Below, in pieces: positions 23,976 through 33,346 of a stretch of 64,000 nt of DNA; position 1 is the first letter of the stretch; each line of letters starts with the position of its first letter. The notes beneath the pieces were generated by a model. The model saw nothing but the letters and a program-made list of their open reading frames with translations, ran no database searches and was not told the origin of the DNA. The DNA lies in NCBI RefSeq assembly GCF_913773735.1, contig NZ_CAJYEB010000037.1, forward strand, positions 62,001-126,000, read 5' to 3'. Source of the stretch: an uncultured Massilia sp. (lineage in GTDB: Bacteria > Pseudomonadota > Gammaproteobacteria > Burkholderiales > Burkholderiaceae_D). Position numbers and translations under genes: made by a program.

Positions 23976-26117
23976 ATGACACGCCAGCTGTTCGTCACCA
24001 CCGCACTGCCCTACGCCAACGCAGCCTTCCACATCGGCCACATGATGGAATACATCCAGGCCGACATCTGGGTCCGCTTCCAGCGAATGCAGAACGACGG
24101 CGGTGCGCAGCGCGTCGTGCACTTCGTCGGCGCCGACGACACCCACGGCACCCCGATCATGATCGCCGCCGAGAAGGAAGGCGTGACGCCGCAGGAATTC
24201 GTGGCGCGCATCGCCGCCGGCCGCGCCCAGTACCTGGACGGCTTCCACATCGCCTTCGACAACTGGTATTCGACCGATTCGCCGGAAAACGTCGACCTGT
24301 CGCAGGGCATCTACCGCCGCCTGCGCGACGCCGGCCTGATCTACACCAAGACCGTCGACCGTTTCTACGACACGGCCAAGGGCATGTTCCTGGCCGACCG
24401 CAACATCAAGGGCGAGTGCCCGGTGTGCCATGCGAAGGACCAGTACGGCGACAACTGCGAAGTCTGCGGCGCCGCCTACCAGCCGACCGAGCTGATCAAC
24501 CCGTACTCGGTGTTCACCGGCTCGACCCCGATCCTCAAGCCCTCGGAACAGTATTTCTTCAAGCTGTCCGATCCGCGCTGCTTCCAGTTCCTCAAGCAGT
24601 GGCTGAACACCCCGGGCCGCCTGCAGCCGGAAATGGTCAACAAGGTCTCCGAATGGCTGGGCGAGGACGGCGAGAAGCTGGCCGACTGGGACATCTCGCG
24701 CGACGCGCCCTACTTCGGCATCCCGATCCCGGACGCCCCCGGTAAATTCTTCTACGTCTGGCTGGACGCGCCGGTCGGCTACCTGGCCAGCCTGAAGAAC
24801 TATTTCGAAAAGAAGGGCATCGACTACGACGCCTTCCTGAACGACCCGGCCACCGAGCAGGTGCACTTCATCGGCAAGGACATCGTGTCCTTCCACCTGC
24901 TGTTCTGGCCGGCGATGCTGGAATTCTCCGGCCACCCGGTCATCGACAAGCTGAAGGTCAACGTCCACGGCCACCTGACCGTGAATAACGAAAAGATGTC
25001 GAAGTCGCGCGGCACCGGCATCTCGCCGCTGCGCTACCTGGAACTGGGCATGAACCCGGAATGGCTGCGCTACTACCTGGCCTTCAAGCTCAACAGCAAG
25101 GTCGAGGACCTGGACTTCACCGGCGAGGACTTCGTCGCGCGCGTGAACAGCGACCTGATCGGCAAGTACGTGAACATCGCCAGCCGCTGCGCCGGCTTCA
25201 TCGCCAAGAAGTTCGACGGCAAGCTGGCGTCCGGCCTGTCCGACCAGGCCAGGGAATGGATCGCGCGCGCCATGAACGGCGAGCACGGCGAGCGCCAGGC
25301 GTCGATCGCGGCCAGCTTCGAGGCGCGCGAATTCGGCAAGGCGATCCGCGAGATCATGGAAGTGGCCGACGTCGCCAACCGCTACGTCGACGAGAACAAG
25401 CCCTGGATCCTGGCCAAGGACGAGAGCAAAACCGCCGAGCTGCACGACGTCTGCACGACCGCCCTGGTCCTGTTCCGCCAGCTGACCATCATGCTGTCGC
25501 CGGTGCTGCCGCACGTGGCGGCGCGCGTGCGCGAGTTCCTGGGCGACGCGGCCTATTCCTGGGAAGACACGCAGGGCGAGCGCGTCCACACGGCCGTGCT
25601 GGGCCGCACGATCAATGCGTACAGCCACCTGATGCAGCGCGTCGACGCCAAGATGATCGACGACCTGTTCGACAAGCCGGCCCAGCCTGCCGCGCCGGCA
25701 GCGGCGCCGGCCGTGGCCGCGCCTTCGGCCGCCGCGCCGGCGGACGCCGCCGCGTCCGACGTCGAGGAACTGGCCCCGGAAATCTCGATCGACGATTTCA
25801 CCAGGATCGACCTGCGCGTGGCCAGGATCGTCCACTGCGAACACGTCGAAGGCTCCAGCAAGCTGCTGCGCCTGACGCTGGACGTGGGCGAAGGCCGCCA
25901 CCGCAACGTGTTCTCCGGCATCAAGTCGGCCTACCAGCCGGAACAGCTGATCGGCAAGCTGACCGTGATGGTCGCCAACCTGGCGCCGCGCAAGATGAAG
26001 TTCGGCGTGTCCGAAGGCATGGTGCTGTGCGCGTCCGCCAAGGACGAGAAGGCCAATCCGGGACTCTACCTGCTGGAGCCGGTGTCGGGCGCGCAGCCGG
26101 GGATGCGGATTCGCTAG
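23976..26117 (+). CDS. metG: Methionine-tRNA ligase
   Basis: A 713-residue synthetase with the HIGH motif (FHIGH, 18-22), a zinc knuckle of two CxxC pairs (CPVCHAK, CEVCG), and KMSKS as EKMSKSRGT. A Pro/Ala linker joins a C-terminal EMAPII-like tRNA-binding and dimerisation domain (DFTRIDLRVARI to the end), so this is the long dimeric type. The ATG at 23976 gives MTRQLFVTTALPYANA. TAAAAT at 23936-23941 is a possible -10 box. Confidence 0.96.
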   Translation: MTRQLFVTTALPYANAAFHIGHMMEYIQADIWVRFQRMQNDGGAQRVVHFVGADDTHGTPIMIAAEKEGVTPQEFVARIAAGRAQYLDGFHIAFDNWYSTDSPENVDLSQGIYRRLRDAGLIYTKTVDRFYDTAKGMFLADRNIKGECPVCHAKDQYGDNCEVCGAAYQPTELINPYSVFTGSTPILKPSEQYFFKLSDPRCFQFLKQWLNTPGRLQPEMVNKVSEWLGEDGEKLADWDISRDAPYFGIPIPDAPGKFFYVWLDAPVGYLASLKNYFEKKGIDYDAFLNDPATEQVHFIGKDIVSFHLLFWPAMLEFSGHPVIDKLKVNVHGHLTVNNEKMSKSRGTGISPLRYLELGMNPEWLRYYLAFKLNSKVEDLDFTGEDFVARVNSDLIGKYVNIASRCAGFIAKKFDGKLASGLSDQAREWIARAMNGEHGERQASIAASFEAREFGKAIREIMEVADVANRYVDENKPWILAKDESKTAELHDVCTTALVLFRQLTIMLSPVLPHVAARVREFLGDAAYSWEDTQGERVHTAVLGRTINAYSHLMQRVDAKMIDDLFDKPAQPAAPAAAPAVAAPSAAAPADAAASDVEELAPEISIDDFTRIDLRVARIVHCEHVEGSSKLLRLTLDVGEGRHRNVFSGIKSAYQPEQLIGKLTVMVANLAPRKMKFGVSEGMVLCASAKDEKANPGLYLLEPVSGAQPGMRIR

Positions 26118-26126
26118 GCGGCGTCC

Positions 26127-26151
26127 GGTGCGCACGGGGTGCGCGCCCTAC
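26127..26151. repeat. Short palindrome, family C variant
   Basis: GGTGCGCACGGGGTGCGCGC followed by CCTAC resembles the perfect copy at 53966-53990. It lies directly behind metG and could serve as a 3' hairpin. Confidence 0.5.
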
Positions 26152-26182
26152 GTTGCGGCTTCGTTCGACACCGGGGTCGACA

Positions 26183-26225
26183 CCGGGGTCGGAGCCCTGT
26201 TAAAAGCAACACCGGGCTCTGCCCC
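26183..26225. repeat. Dispersed inverted repeat, family B (decayed copy)
   Basis: GGGGTCGGAGCCCTGT and ACCGGGCTCTGCCCC flank AAAAGC. One arm has mismatches relative to the copies at 17.7, 39.1 and 43.3 kb. Confidence 0.6.
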
Positions 26226-26240
26226 CTGCGCTGCCGACCG

Positions 26241-26372
26241 TCACGCGATCGGCGGCGCCTTCGCCGCCGCCCCCGGCGCCGGCTCGGAGGCCGGCGGGCT
26301 GCTGGACGGGGTCGTGCATGCGGCCGACAATACGGCGACGATCAGCGTGCAGCTGGACAGGAATCGTTTCAT
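26241..26372 (-). CDS. Very small lipoprotein
   Basis: A 43-residue protein starting MKRFLSSCTLIVAVLSAAC, with a lipobox LSAAC and lipidated Cys at residue 19. The mature part is only ~25 residues, rich in Ser, Pro and Ala. GGAG lies 8 bp before the ATG, which supports expression. Such tiny lipoproteins are common and often lack a known role. It is flanked by convergent and divergent neighbours, so it would be monocistronic. Confidence 0.55.
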   Translation of the reverse strand: MKRFLSSCTLIVAVLSAACTTPSSSPPASEPAPGAAAKAPPIA

Positions 26373-26449
26373 GATGCGCCTCCAGGGTGGCGGGAACGGG
26401 GTGGGAGGCGCTTGCCAAGTTACCATCAATTTCTGCGCGCCAGTGGCAG

Positions 26450-26455
26450 TATAAT
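26450..26455 (+). promoter_or_regulatory. Probable -10 box before the FabMG-like gene
   Basis: A perfect TATAAT lies 77 bp before the ATG at 26533. No good -35 hexamer is seen at the right spacing, so an activator may be required. Confidence 0.5.
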
Positions 26456-26532
26456 GCGCTGTTTTCAAAAACCAGGACGCATGGGGCCGCCCGGCGTCCG
26501 GACTTTCATCCTTTTGAGTGGTAGATAAGAAT

Positions 26533-27855
26533 ATGACCGCATACCAAGCCCTTCGACACATCCCCCACGCGAACCTGTTCCGCCAGGGCGACGTATTCGT
26601 CCTGTTCGGCGAGCTGTTCGGCCGCGGCTATGTGAACGGCCTGATCGACGAGGCGCGCGCCGCCGGCATGACGATCGTCGGCATCACGGTCGGCCGCCGC
26701 AACGACGATGGCAGCCTGCGCGCGCTCACGCCCGAGGAACACGCGGAAGCGGAAGCCAAGCTGGGCGGCCGCATCGTGAACGTGCCGCTGATGGCCGGCT
26801 TCGACATGGATGCCCCGCCGGGCGAACGGAATCCGACCGAGATGCTGTCCGGTATCACCCTCAAGAGCTGGCAGGACGACAAGCTGGACTGGGACAAGAT
26901 CGAAGCCTGCCGCCAGGCCGGCGTCGCCCGCTTCACCGCGTCCGCGCGCCAGGCGATGACCGAGATCGACAAGCTGGTGCCGGACGGCGCCAACGTCTTC
27001 TTCGCCCACACCATGGCCGGCGGCATCCCGAAGATCAAGGCCTTCCTGGCCATCGCCAACCGCATCTACAAGGGCCGCGGCGAGCGCTTCATGTCCTCGC
27101 GCGCGCTGCTGGACAGCGACCTGGGCAAGCTGATCCTGATGAACTTCGACGAAGTCACCGCCAACACGTTGAACTACCTGATCGACGCCTCCGGCGGCAT
27201 CCGCGCGCGCGTCGAGGCCAAGGGCGGCCAGGTGCGCTACACGGCCTACGGCTACCACGGCACCGAGGTGCTGATCGGCGACGACTACACCTGGCAGACC
27301 TATACCAACTACACCCAGGGCTATGCCAAGATGCGCCTGGAATCGATCGCCACCGCGGCCTGGAACCAGGGGGTCGCGGCGACCGTGTTCAACTGCCCGG
27401 AAATCCGCACCAATTCGTCCGACATCTTCGTCGGCGTCGAATTGTCGCTGTTCCCGCTGCTGACCGCCCTCAAGAAAGAGGGCGGCGGCGCCTGGGCGCA
27501 GCAGCAGTGGGATGCCTGCCAGGCCCTGCTGGGCGAAGGCGTGTCGCTGCAATCGATCCTCGACAAGCTCGAAGCCTACCTGCAGACGCCGACGAGCGCC
27601 ACGTTCCGCAATTTCGAAGCCTGGCCGATGGACAACACGCCGGAGCTGGCCGACCTGATGATCGGCACCTCGGACGAGATCACCTCGCTGCACGCGGACA
27701 AGAAGGCGCTGATCACCGACCACCTGTCGGCCCTCGTGCTGGAAGGCGCCGGCCCGCTGATGTTCCACGGCGCGGCCGAGAAGATCGCGCCGGTGCTGTG
27801 GCTCAACCACGACATCATCGCCCGCCAGCTCAACGCCCTGCACCCGGACGCCTGA
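26533..27855 (+). CDS. FabMG-like enoyl-ACP reductase family protein (tentative)
   Basis: A 440-residue cytosolic protein, highly conserved in composition. Near the N-terminus a strand-helix-strand with LFGELFGRGYVNGL and ITVGRR looks like a Rossmann NAD(P)-binding unit of the SDR type. I match the sequence from memory to the family annotated as enoyl-ACP reductase FabMG, which would act in the last reduction of fatty-acid elongation, but no catalytic Tyr-Lys pair could be assigned with confidence. The ATG at 26533 was chosen over an in-frame GTG at 26518. Confidence 0.6.
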   Translation: MTAYQALRHIPHANLFRQGDVFVLFGELFGRGYVNGLIDEARAAGMTIVGITVGRRNDDGSLRALTPEEHAEAEAKLGGRIVNVPLMAGFDMDAPPGERNPTEMLSGITLKSWQDDKLDWDKIEACRQAGVARFTASARQAMTEIDKLVPDGANVFFAHTMAGGIPKIKAFLAIANRIYKGRGERFMSSRALLDSDLGKLILMNFDEVTANTLNYLIDASGGIRARVEAKGGQVRYTAYGYHGTEVLIGDDYTWQTYTNYTQGYAKMRLESIATAAWNQGVAATVFNCPEIRTNSSDIFVGVELSLFPLLTALKKEGGGAWAQQQWDACQALLGEGVSLQSILDKLEAYLQTPTSATFRNFEAWPMDNTPELADLMIGTSDEITSLHADKKALITDHLSALVLEGAGPLMFHGAAEKIAPVLWLNHDIIARQLNALHPDA

Positions 27856-27939
27856 GCAGCGGGTATCATTTCACCTTTGCATGACGCGGCGGTGCGCCAC
27901 GCACCGCCGTGTGTTTCGACCCACAGAAAAGCCACGAAC

Positions 27940-28143
27940 ATGTCCAAGAAAGACACGATGTACGAATCCGAGCACACCAAGTTCATCCGCGAACTGAAGG
28001 AAAAGACGCCCGGCATGGAAGAACGCCAGCAGGCCGGCCGCGCCCTGCTGTGGGACAAGGCGCCGATCTCGCTGGACGAGCAGCGCCGCTTGAACGAATC
28101 GCGCCTGCGCCAGCAGGCCTACCCGTACCAGACCAAGCTCTGA
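27940..28143 (+). CDS. DUF3460 family small protein
   Basis: A 67-residue, strongly charged helical protein starting MSKKDTMYESEHTKFIRELK and containing LLWDKAP. It matches the DUF3460 family of betaproteobacteria, of unknown function. It lies 32 bp before scpA; the order DUF3460-scpA-panC is conserved in Burkholderiales, which hints at a link with that operon. An upstream extension to 27877 was rejected. Confidence 0.85.
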   Translation: MSKKDTMYESEHTKFIRELKEKTPGMEERQQAGRALLWDKAPISLDEQRRLNESRLRQQAYPYQTKL

Positions 28144-28175
28144 ACGGCACCTGACCCCATCCGAGGCCGGCGACG

Positions 28176-29048
28176 ATGACGTCCGAGCAGGCGACGCCCG
28201 ACGGGCGCGCCGGATCCGTTGCCGGCGGCGGCGCCACGCCCGGCGAGCCCGCGCCGCCCGACGCCGTCGAGAGCGCGATCGCGCGCCTGTACGGCGAGCC
28301 GCTGCTGCGCCTGCCCACCGACCTGTACATCCCGCCCGACGCGCTCGAGGTGTTCCTGGACGCCTTCGAGGGACCGCTCGACCTGCTGCTGTACCTGATC
28401 CGCAAGCAGAACTTCAACATCCTCGACATCCCGATGGCCCAGGTCACGCTGCAATACCTGGACTACGTCGAGCAGATCCGCAAGCACAACCTCGAACTGG
28501 CGGCCGAATACCTGCTGATGGCGGCGATGCTCATCGAGATCAAGTCGCGCATGCTGCTGCCCAAGCGCCAGGACGACCTGGTCGAGGACGTGGGCGACCC
28601 GCGCGCCGAACTGGTGCGCCGCCTGCTGGACTACGAGCAGATCAAGCTGGCGGCCCAGCAGCTGGGCACCCTGCCGCAGGAGGGCCGCGACTTCCTGCGC
28701 CCCGCCCTGCCGATCGAGCAGGGGCTGGCGCCGCTGTGGCCGGACGTCGATCCGCACGACCTGCAGCGCGCCTGGATGGACGTGCTGCGGCGCGCCAAGC
28801 TCACCCAGCACCACCGCATCGGCCGCGAGGAACTGTCGGTGCGCGAGCACATGTCGGCCATCCTGCGCATGCTGCAGGGGGCGCGCTTCGTCGAATTCTC
28901 GGAACTGTTCGGCGGCCATGCCGGGGTGCCGGTCGTCGTCGTCCACTTCGTGGCGATGCTCGAACTGGCCAAGGAAACCCTGATCGAAATTACCCAGGCC
29001 GAACCTTTCGCGCCTATCTACGTGCGCCTGGCCTATTCCCCGGCCTGA
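28176..29048 (+). CDS. scpA: Segregation and condensation protein A
   Basis: A 290-residue kleisin with the ScpA signature FEGPLDLLLYLIRKQNFNI (near residue 65), LLMAAMLIEIKSRMLLP in the middle and a C-terminal winged-helix region. ScpA closes the SMC ring with ScpB in chromosome compaction. scpB is not adjacent in this window. The first ~35 residues are a variable Gly/Ala/Pro-rich extension, and the start could lie slightly downstream. panC follows at once. Confidence 0.93.
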   Translation: MTSEQATPDGRAGSVAGGGATPGEPAPPDAVESAIARLYGEPLLRLPTDLYIPPDALEVFLDAFEGPLDLLLYLIRKQNFNILDIPMAQVTLQYLDYVEQIRKHNLELAAEYLLMAAMLIEIKSRMLLPKRQDDLVEDVGDPRAELVRRLLDYEQIKLAAQQLGTLPQEGRDFLRPALPIEQGLAPLWPDVDPHDLQRAWMDVLRRAKLTQHHRIGREELSVREHMSAILRMLQGARFVEFSELFGGHAGVPVVVVHFVAMLELAKETLIEITQAEPFAPIYVRLAYSPA

Positions 29049-29075
29049 GCGCGCGTGCCAACGCTTGATACCACC

Positions 29076-29915
29076 ATGAAAATCATTTCCACCATCGACG
29101 AACTGCGCGACCAGCTGCGCGGACAACTGCGCACCGCCTTCGTGCCGACCATGGGCAACCTGCACGAAGGCCACCTGTCGCTGATGCGCCTGGCGCGCAA
29201 GCACGGCGACCCGGTCGTCGCCTCGATCTTCGTCAACCGCCTGCAGTTCGGCCCGAACGAAGACTTCGACAAATACCCGCGCACCTTCCAGGCCGACGTC
29301 GAGAAGCTGGAAAAGGAAGGCGTCTACGTGCTGTTCGCGCCGACCGAGAAGGACCTGTACCCGGAACCGCAGGAATACCGCGTGCAGCCGCCGGACGACC
29401 TCGGCAACATCCTCGAAGGCGAGTTCCGCCCCGGCTTCTTCAACGGCGTCTGCACGGTCGTCACCAAGCTGTTCTCCTGCGTGCAGCCGCGCGTGGCCGT
29501 GTTCGGCAAGAAGGATTACCAGCAACTGATGATCGTGCGTAACATGGCGCGCCAGTTCGCGCTGCCCACCGAGATCATCGGCGCCGAAACCTTCCGCGCC
29601 ACGGACGGCCTGGCGCTGTCCTCGCGCAACGGCTACCTGTCCGCCGATGAGCGCGCCGAAGCCCCGTTCCTGTACCAGACGCTGCAATACGTGGCCGAGC
29701 AGACCCGCGCCGGCCACCCGGACCTGGCCGCCCTCGAGCGCGACGCCATGGACCGCCTGGCGGCGCGCGGCTGGCAGCCGGACTACGTGGCGATCCGCAA
29801 GCGCATGAACCTGCAGGCGCCGCGCGCCGACGAACACGCTGCCGGCGCGCCCCTCGTCGTCCTGGCCGCCGCCAAACTGGGCGCCACGCGTCTCATCGAT
29901 AATCTCGAGATCTGA
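29076..29915 (+). CDS. panC: Pantothenate synthetase
   Basis: A 279-residue enzyme joining pantoate and beta-alanine with ATP to make pantothenate, the coenzyme A precursor. The N-terminal PTMGNLHEGH contains the HxGH ATP motif (His30, His33). VFGKKDYQQ and the KMSKS-like LSSRNGYL are present. The ATG at 29076 gives the usual MKIIST start and length. It is co-directional with scpA. Confidence 0.95.
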   Translation: MKIISTIDELRDQLRGQLRTAFVPTMGNLHEGHLSLMRLARKHGDPVVASIFVNRLQFGPNEDFDKYPRTFQADVEKLEKEGVYVLFAPTEKDLYPEPQEYRVQPPDDLGNILEGEFRPGFFNGVCTVVTKLFSCVQPRVAVFGKKDYQQLMIVRNMARQFALPTEIIGAETFRATDGLALSSRNGYLSADERAEAPFLYQTLQYVAEQTRAGHPDLAALERDAMDRLAARGWQPDYVAIRKRMNLQAPRADEHAAGAPLVVLAAAKLGATRLIDNLEI

Positions 29916-30016
29916 CAAAGATTCCTCTGTGCAATTTATTTGTAGAAATTATCAACAGTGTTTGCTAGACTCTGGAATCCGCTTTTTACCCAAACCCCGT
30001 AAAAAGGAGTGGTACC

Positions 30017-30772
30017 GTGACTGATCTCGCGTTCGCGCCCATGCGCAAAGGCCCGCCCAGCTTAGCGGACGCCGTCGAGCGCATCACCCTGAACAGCATC
30101 GCGCACGAAATGCGCGATCCGTTCGACATCGGCGATGCACTGGCGACGCTGTCCGCCACCGGCGAGGCCGTGACCGTCTATCCGCCTGGACGGGATTTCA
30201 CGATGGCGCGCATCGACGCCATCGACACCGATGCCAGCACCTTCCTGCTCGACCTGGCCGAGGACGTCACGCTGCCGGAGGGCAGGATCGCCTTCGTCGC
30301 CGCGCTGGGCAGCAATGCCAAGATGCAGTTCGAGCTGGACGCGGACTGGGCGATGGTACGCGGCGCCGGCAGGCGCGTGCAGATGCCCTTCCCGGAGGTG
30401 TGCCTGGTGCTGAACCGGCGCGCCGAGCAGCGCCTCGACACGCCCGTCGGCGGCAACTACGGCGCCCGCTTCACGCTGCTGGGCAAGGTCTTCGACATGC
30501 CGCTCTACGACTTCTCGCGCAACGGCGTCGGCCTGCGCGCGACGCCGGAACAGGCGCTCGAACTCTACGTCGGCAAGAAGATCGAGAACGTCGAACTGGA
30601 GATGGGACCGTCGCTGGTGGTGCAGGCCGACCTCGAGGTGCGCCTGCTGCGGCCGTTCCGCACCTTCCTGCTGGGCGCGCAGGTGCAGGTGGGATGCCGG
30701 ATTTCCAACATGTCGATGCAGATGCGCCAGAGCCTGGACCGGGCGGTCACCAAGGTCGAGCAGCGCCGCTGA
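30017..30772 (+). CDS. YcgR-like flagellar brake protein (PilZN + PilZ)
   Basis: A 251-residue protein. Residues ~20-120 fit the YcgR N-terminal domain, and ~128-245 a PilZ domain with the c-di-GMP motifs RAEQR (RxxxR) and DFSRNGVGL (D/NxSxxG). When bound to c-di-GMP such proteins bind the motor and slow swimming. The start is GTG at 30017, set by AAAAAGGAG 7 bp upstream. It is next to the motility block but on the opposite strand, and it has its own AT-rich promoter region (29916-30000). Confidence 0.85.
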   Translation: MTDLAFAPMRKGPPSLADAVERITLNSIAHEMRDPFDIGDALATLSATGEAVTVYPPGRDFTMARIDAIDTDASTFLLDLAEDVTLPEGRIAFVAALGSNAKMQFELDADWAMVRGAGRRVQMPFPEVCLVLNRRAEQRLDTPVGGNYGARFTLLGKVFDMPLYDFSRNGVGLRATPEQALELYVGKKIENVELEMGPSLVVQADLEVRLLRPFRTFLLGAQVQVGCRISNMSMQMRQSLDRAVTKVEQRR

Positions 30773-30784
30773 CCGTTTCCCTCG

Positions 30785-30870
30785 CGTCGCCCCGGCGCAG
30801 GCCGGGGCCCAAGTTCGAGGCGCATCCAGCGCACGCAAGCATTGGGCCCCGGCCTTGCGCCGGGGCGACG
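30785..30870. repeat. Dispersed GC palindrome, family A (full inverted copy)
   Basis: CGTCGCCCCGGCGCAGGCCG continuing to GGGCCCAA is mirrored by TTGGGCCCCGGCCTTGCGCC to GGGGCGACG. It lies between convergent genes, where it could serve as a bidirectional 3' hairpin. Confidence 0.8.
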
Positions 30871-30890
30871 TCATTCCATATCGCGTCTTT

Positions 30891-32099
30891 TCACGCTGCC
30901 ACGTTCTGCGCCCACGCCAGCGCCGACAAATGCGCCTTGTTCACTTCCAGCGGCTTCAACCCGAGCGCGGCGGCCATCGAGGCCACCAGCGTCGAATTCA
31001 GCTCGCACGCCTCGGCCAGCGCCAGGTAGGGGCCGTAGACGCCCTCGCGCGCCAGCAGCGCCTGCACCACCGCTTCCGGCAACTGGATCGCGTCCAGCAC
31101 TTCCTTCATCGGCAGGCCCAGCAGCCGGTCCAGCAGCGAGAACATGCCGGCCACGAACAGGTGCTCGCCCTCGCCGGGCGCCAGCACCGCCGAGCCCAGC
31201 AGCTCGCACAGGCGCGCGCGCACGACGGCGGTTTCCATCAGCACCGGCGAATAGCCGCTGGCGCTCGCCGTCGCCAGCAGCAGCACCAGCCAGCGGTACA
31301 GCGGCGCATAGCCGAGCATGGCGATGGCCTGGCGCAGCGACTGGATGTCGCGGCCGGCGCCGAAGCCCGCCGAATTGATGAAGCGCAGCAGCTTGTAGAT
31401 CAGCGCGGGGTCGCGCTTGATGACCGCCTCGATCTTCGGCACGTCCTCGTTGTTCTGCACCATCTGCATCAGTTGCAGGATGATCGTCTGGCTCGGGTTC
31501 ATGCCCTTGACCGGCGGGCCGCTGCGCGGGGTCAGGTGCAGCTTGCCGACGAAGGCGTCCAGGCCCAGCGCCGCGCAGGCGTCGAAGTCGGACCAGCTGG
31601 CGACCGGGCGTCCCACCATGCGCAGCGACGCCTGCTTGACGGCCGCGTAGGTGCGCGCCTGGGCGGCGACGTCCTCGCCGTTGAAGCGCACCTCGGCCCA
31701 GGACGCGATCACGGACAGGTTGCGTCCCAGGATCTTGAGGTCGGCGCCGCGCAGCGAGATGCCGACGCCGCCGGCGCGCAGGGCCTGGGCGGCGGCGCGG
31801 GCGTCGACGTCGACCAGGTCGCGCAGGTGCACCGACAGCACGGTGCGCTCGGGCGGCAGCGCATGCAGGGCGTCGAGCGAGAACATGGCGGGGACGGCGT
31901 CGAGGAACAGCAGCTTGTCGCGCAGCAGCCAGCCGCGCTCGGCATCGACGAGATGGTCGGCAACGAAGCCGACCAGCGACTCGAGGTCGGCGCTGCGCAC
32001 GTCCAGGCCGTACTGCTGTTGCCAGCCGAGTTCGTAGCCGACGACGCGCTGCTGCGGATCGAGCAAGGGCTCACGGACGATGAAGTTGGTCTGGTGCAT
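30891..32099 (-). CDS. HDOD domain signalling protein with degenerate EAL-like N-terminus (YuxH type)
   Basis: A 402-residue protein. The N-terminal ~190 residues start FIVREPLLDPQQRVVGYEL like an EAL domain but lack the EAL or ExL catalytic motif, so phosphodiesterase activity is unlikely. Residues ~200-390 form an HDOD helical domain (ILQLMQMVQNNEDVPKI, IKRDPALIYKLLRFINSA). Such proteins modulate motility and c-di-GMP signalling by contacts rather than catalysis. It is the last gene of the chemotaxis block, 73 bp after cheZ. Confidence 0.85.
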   Translation of the reverse strand: MHQTNFIVREPLLDPQQRVVGYELGWQQQYGLDVRSADLESLVGFVADHLVDAERGWLLRDKLLFLDAVPAMFSLDALHALPPERTVLSVHLRDLVDVDARAAAQALRAGGVGISLRGADLKILGRNLSVIASWAEVRFNGEDVAAQARTYAAVKQASLRMVGRPVASWSDFDACAALGLDAFVGKLHLTPRSGPPVKGMNPSQTIILQLMQMVQNNEDVPKIEAVIKRDPALIYKLLRFINSAGFGAGRDIQSLRQAIAMLGYAPLYRWLVLLLATASASGYSPVLMETAVVRARLCELLGSAVLAPGEGEHLFVAGMFSLLDRLLGLPMKEVLDAIQLPEAVVQALLAREGVYGPYLALAEACELNSTLVASMAAALGLKPLEVNKAHLSALAWAQNVAA

Positions 32100-32172
32100 G
32101 TCTTGTCGCGATGCCGGTGAAGCCAGGGGAAAGGGCGGCGGGCGCCGCCCGGTACTGCGTCGGCAGGCTGCG

Positions 32173-32823
32173 TCAGAAGCCGAGGCTGTCGAGCAGGTCG
32201 TCGACCTGGCCCTGGTCGGCCACGACGTCGCTCTTGCCTTCGGGATTGATCTGCGGACCGTTCAGCAAGCCGTTGTCCAGCTCGCGCTTGATCTCTTCCG
32301 GAGCGAAATCGACCAGCACCTGCACGAGCTGCTTTTCCAGGTTCTGGGCGATGCCGGTGATGCGCTTGATCACCTGGCCGGTCAGGTCCTGGAAGTCCTG
32401 GGCCATCATGATGTCCATCAGGTGCCCCTTGGTGGCGCTGGCGGCGCCGCGCGAGGCCTCCAGGCTGGCGATGGTCTGCGCGGCCAGCGCGCGCCAGCGC
32501 TGGTCGGCGCCCTGGGCCGCGTAGCCCGGCGGCGCGTCCAGCAGCGCCTGCCAGGAACGGCTCAGTTCACCGGCACGGTCGTCGATGCCGTCCTGCAGCG
32601 GATTGGCCGCATCGGTGGCGTCCAGCACGCGCTTGGCGGCATCTTCCGACAGGCGCGCCACGTAGTCGAGACGATCGCGCGCATCCGGGATGTCGCTGGC
32701 GGCCTTTTCGATCAGCTTGTCCAGCCCCAGCCCGCGCAAGCTCTCGTGCAGCGCGCGGGTCATGTGACCGATCCGGCTCAGCACTTCCTCGTGCGAGGCC
32801 GGCTCGGCGATGTGCTCGCTCAT
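32173..32823 (-). CDS. cheZ: Chemotaxis phosphatase CheZ
   Basis: A 216-residue four-helix-bundle protein. The catalytic motif is AQDFQDLTGQ, with Asp146 and Gln150 at the positions equivalent to Asp143 and Gln147 of E. coli CheZ. The C-terminus DDLLDSLGF is the CheY-binding peptide. It dephosphorylates CheY-P. Its ATG is 1 nt after the cheY stop, so the two are translationally linked. Confidence 0.95.
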   Translation of the reverse strand: MSEHIAEPASHEEVLSRIGHMTRALHESLRGLGLDKLIEKAASDIPDARDRLDYVARLSEDAAKRVLDATDAANPLQDGIDDRAGELSRSWQALLDAPPGYAAQGADQRWRALAAQTIASLEASRGAASATKGHLMDIMMAQDFQDLTGQVIKRITGIAQNLEKQLVQVLVDFAPEEIKRELDNGLLNGPQINPEGKSDVVADQGQVDDLLDSLGF

Positions 32824-32824
32824 C

Positions 32825-33220
32825 TCAGGCAGCCTTTTCCATCTTTTCGAAGATCTTGTTCAGCTTCTCGTCCAGGGTGGCGGCGGTGAAAGGCTTCACG
32901 ACGTAGCCGTTGGCGCCGGCCTGGGCGGCGGCGATGATGTTTTCCTTCTTGGCTTCGGCGGTGACCATCAGCACCGGCAGCTTGGCCAGCGCGGGATCGG
33001 CGCGGATGTTCTGCAGCATGGTCAGGCCGTCCATGTTCGGCATGTTCCAGTCCGACACCACGAAGTCGAATTGCTCGCTGCGCAGCTTTGCCAGTGCCAT
33101 GACGCCGTCCTCGGCTTCGTCGACGTTGGCGTAACCCAGTTCTTTCAACAGATTCCGGACGATGCGTCGCATCGTCGAGAAATCGTCAACAACTAAAAAA
33201 CGCATCTTTGGATCAGCCAT
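32825..33220 (-). CDS. cheY: Chemotaxis response regulator CheY (motor-type)
   Basis: A 131-residue receiver with phospho-acceptor Asp57 (SDWNMPNMDG), the acidic pair at residues 12-13 (VVDDFSTMRR) and Lys109 (VVKPF). FSTMRRIVRNLLKELG is the CheY sequence that binds FliM in enteric bacteria. Pairing with cheZ marks it as the motor-controlling CheY. GGAG precedes the ATG at 33220; a longer frame to 33292 was rejected. Confidence 0.95.
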   Translation of the reverse strand: MADPKMRFLVVDDFSTMRRIVRNLLKELGYANVDEAEDGVMALAKLRSEQFDFVVSDWNMPNMDGLTMLQNIRADPALAKLPVLMVTAEAKKENIIAAAQAGANGYVVKPFTAATLDEKLNKIFEKMEKAA

Positions 33221-33346
33221 GAAATACTCCGTTGATTCTCTAAATCTATTTATGTTGGTTGGATTCGGCACTGCGCCAGCAGGCCTAAGCATAGCATTTT
33301 TGTTGCTCTACGGCGATAAAACCCCTGCGAAAGCCTATTGCGCGGA

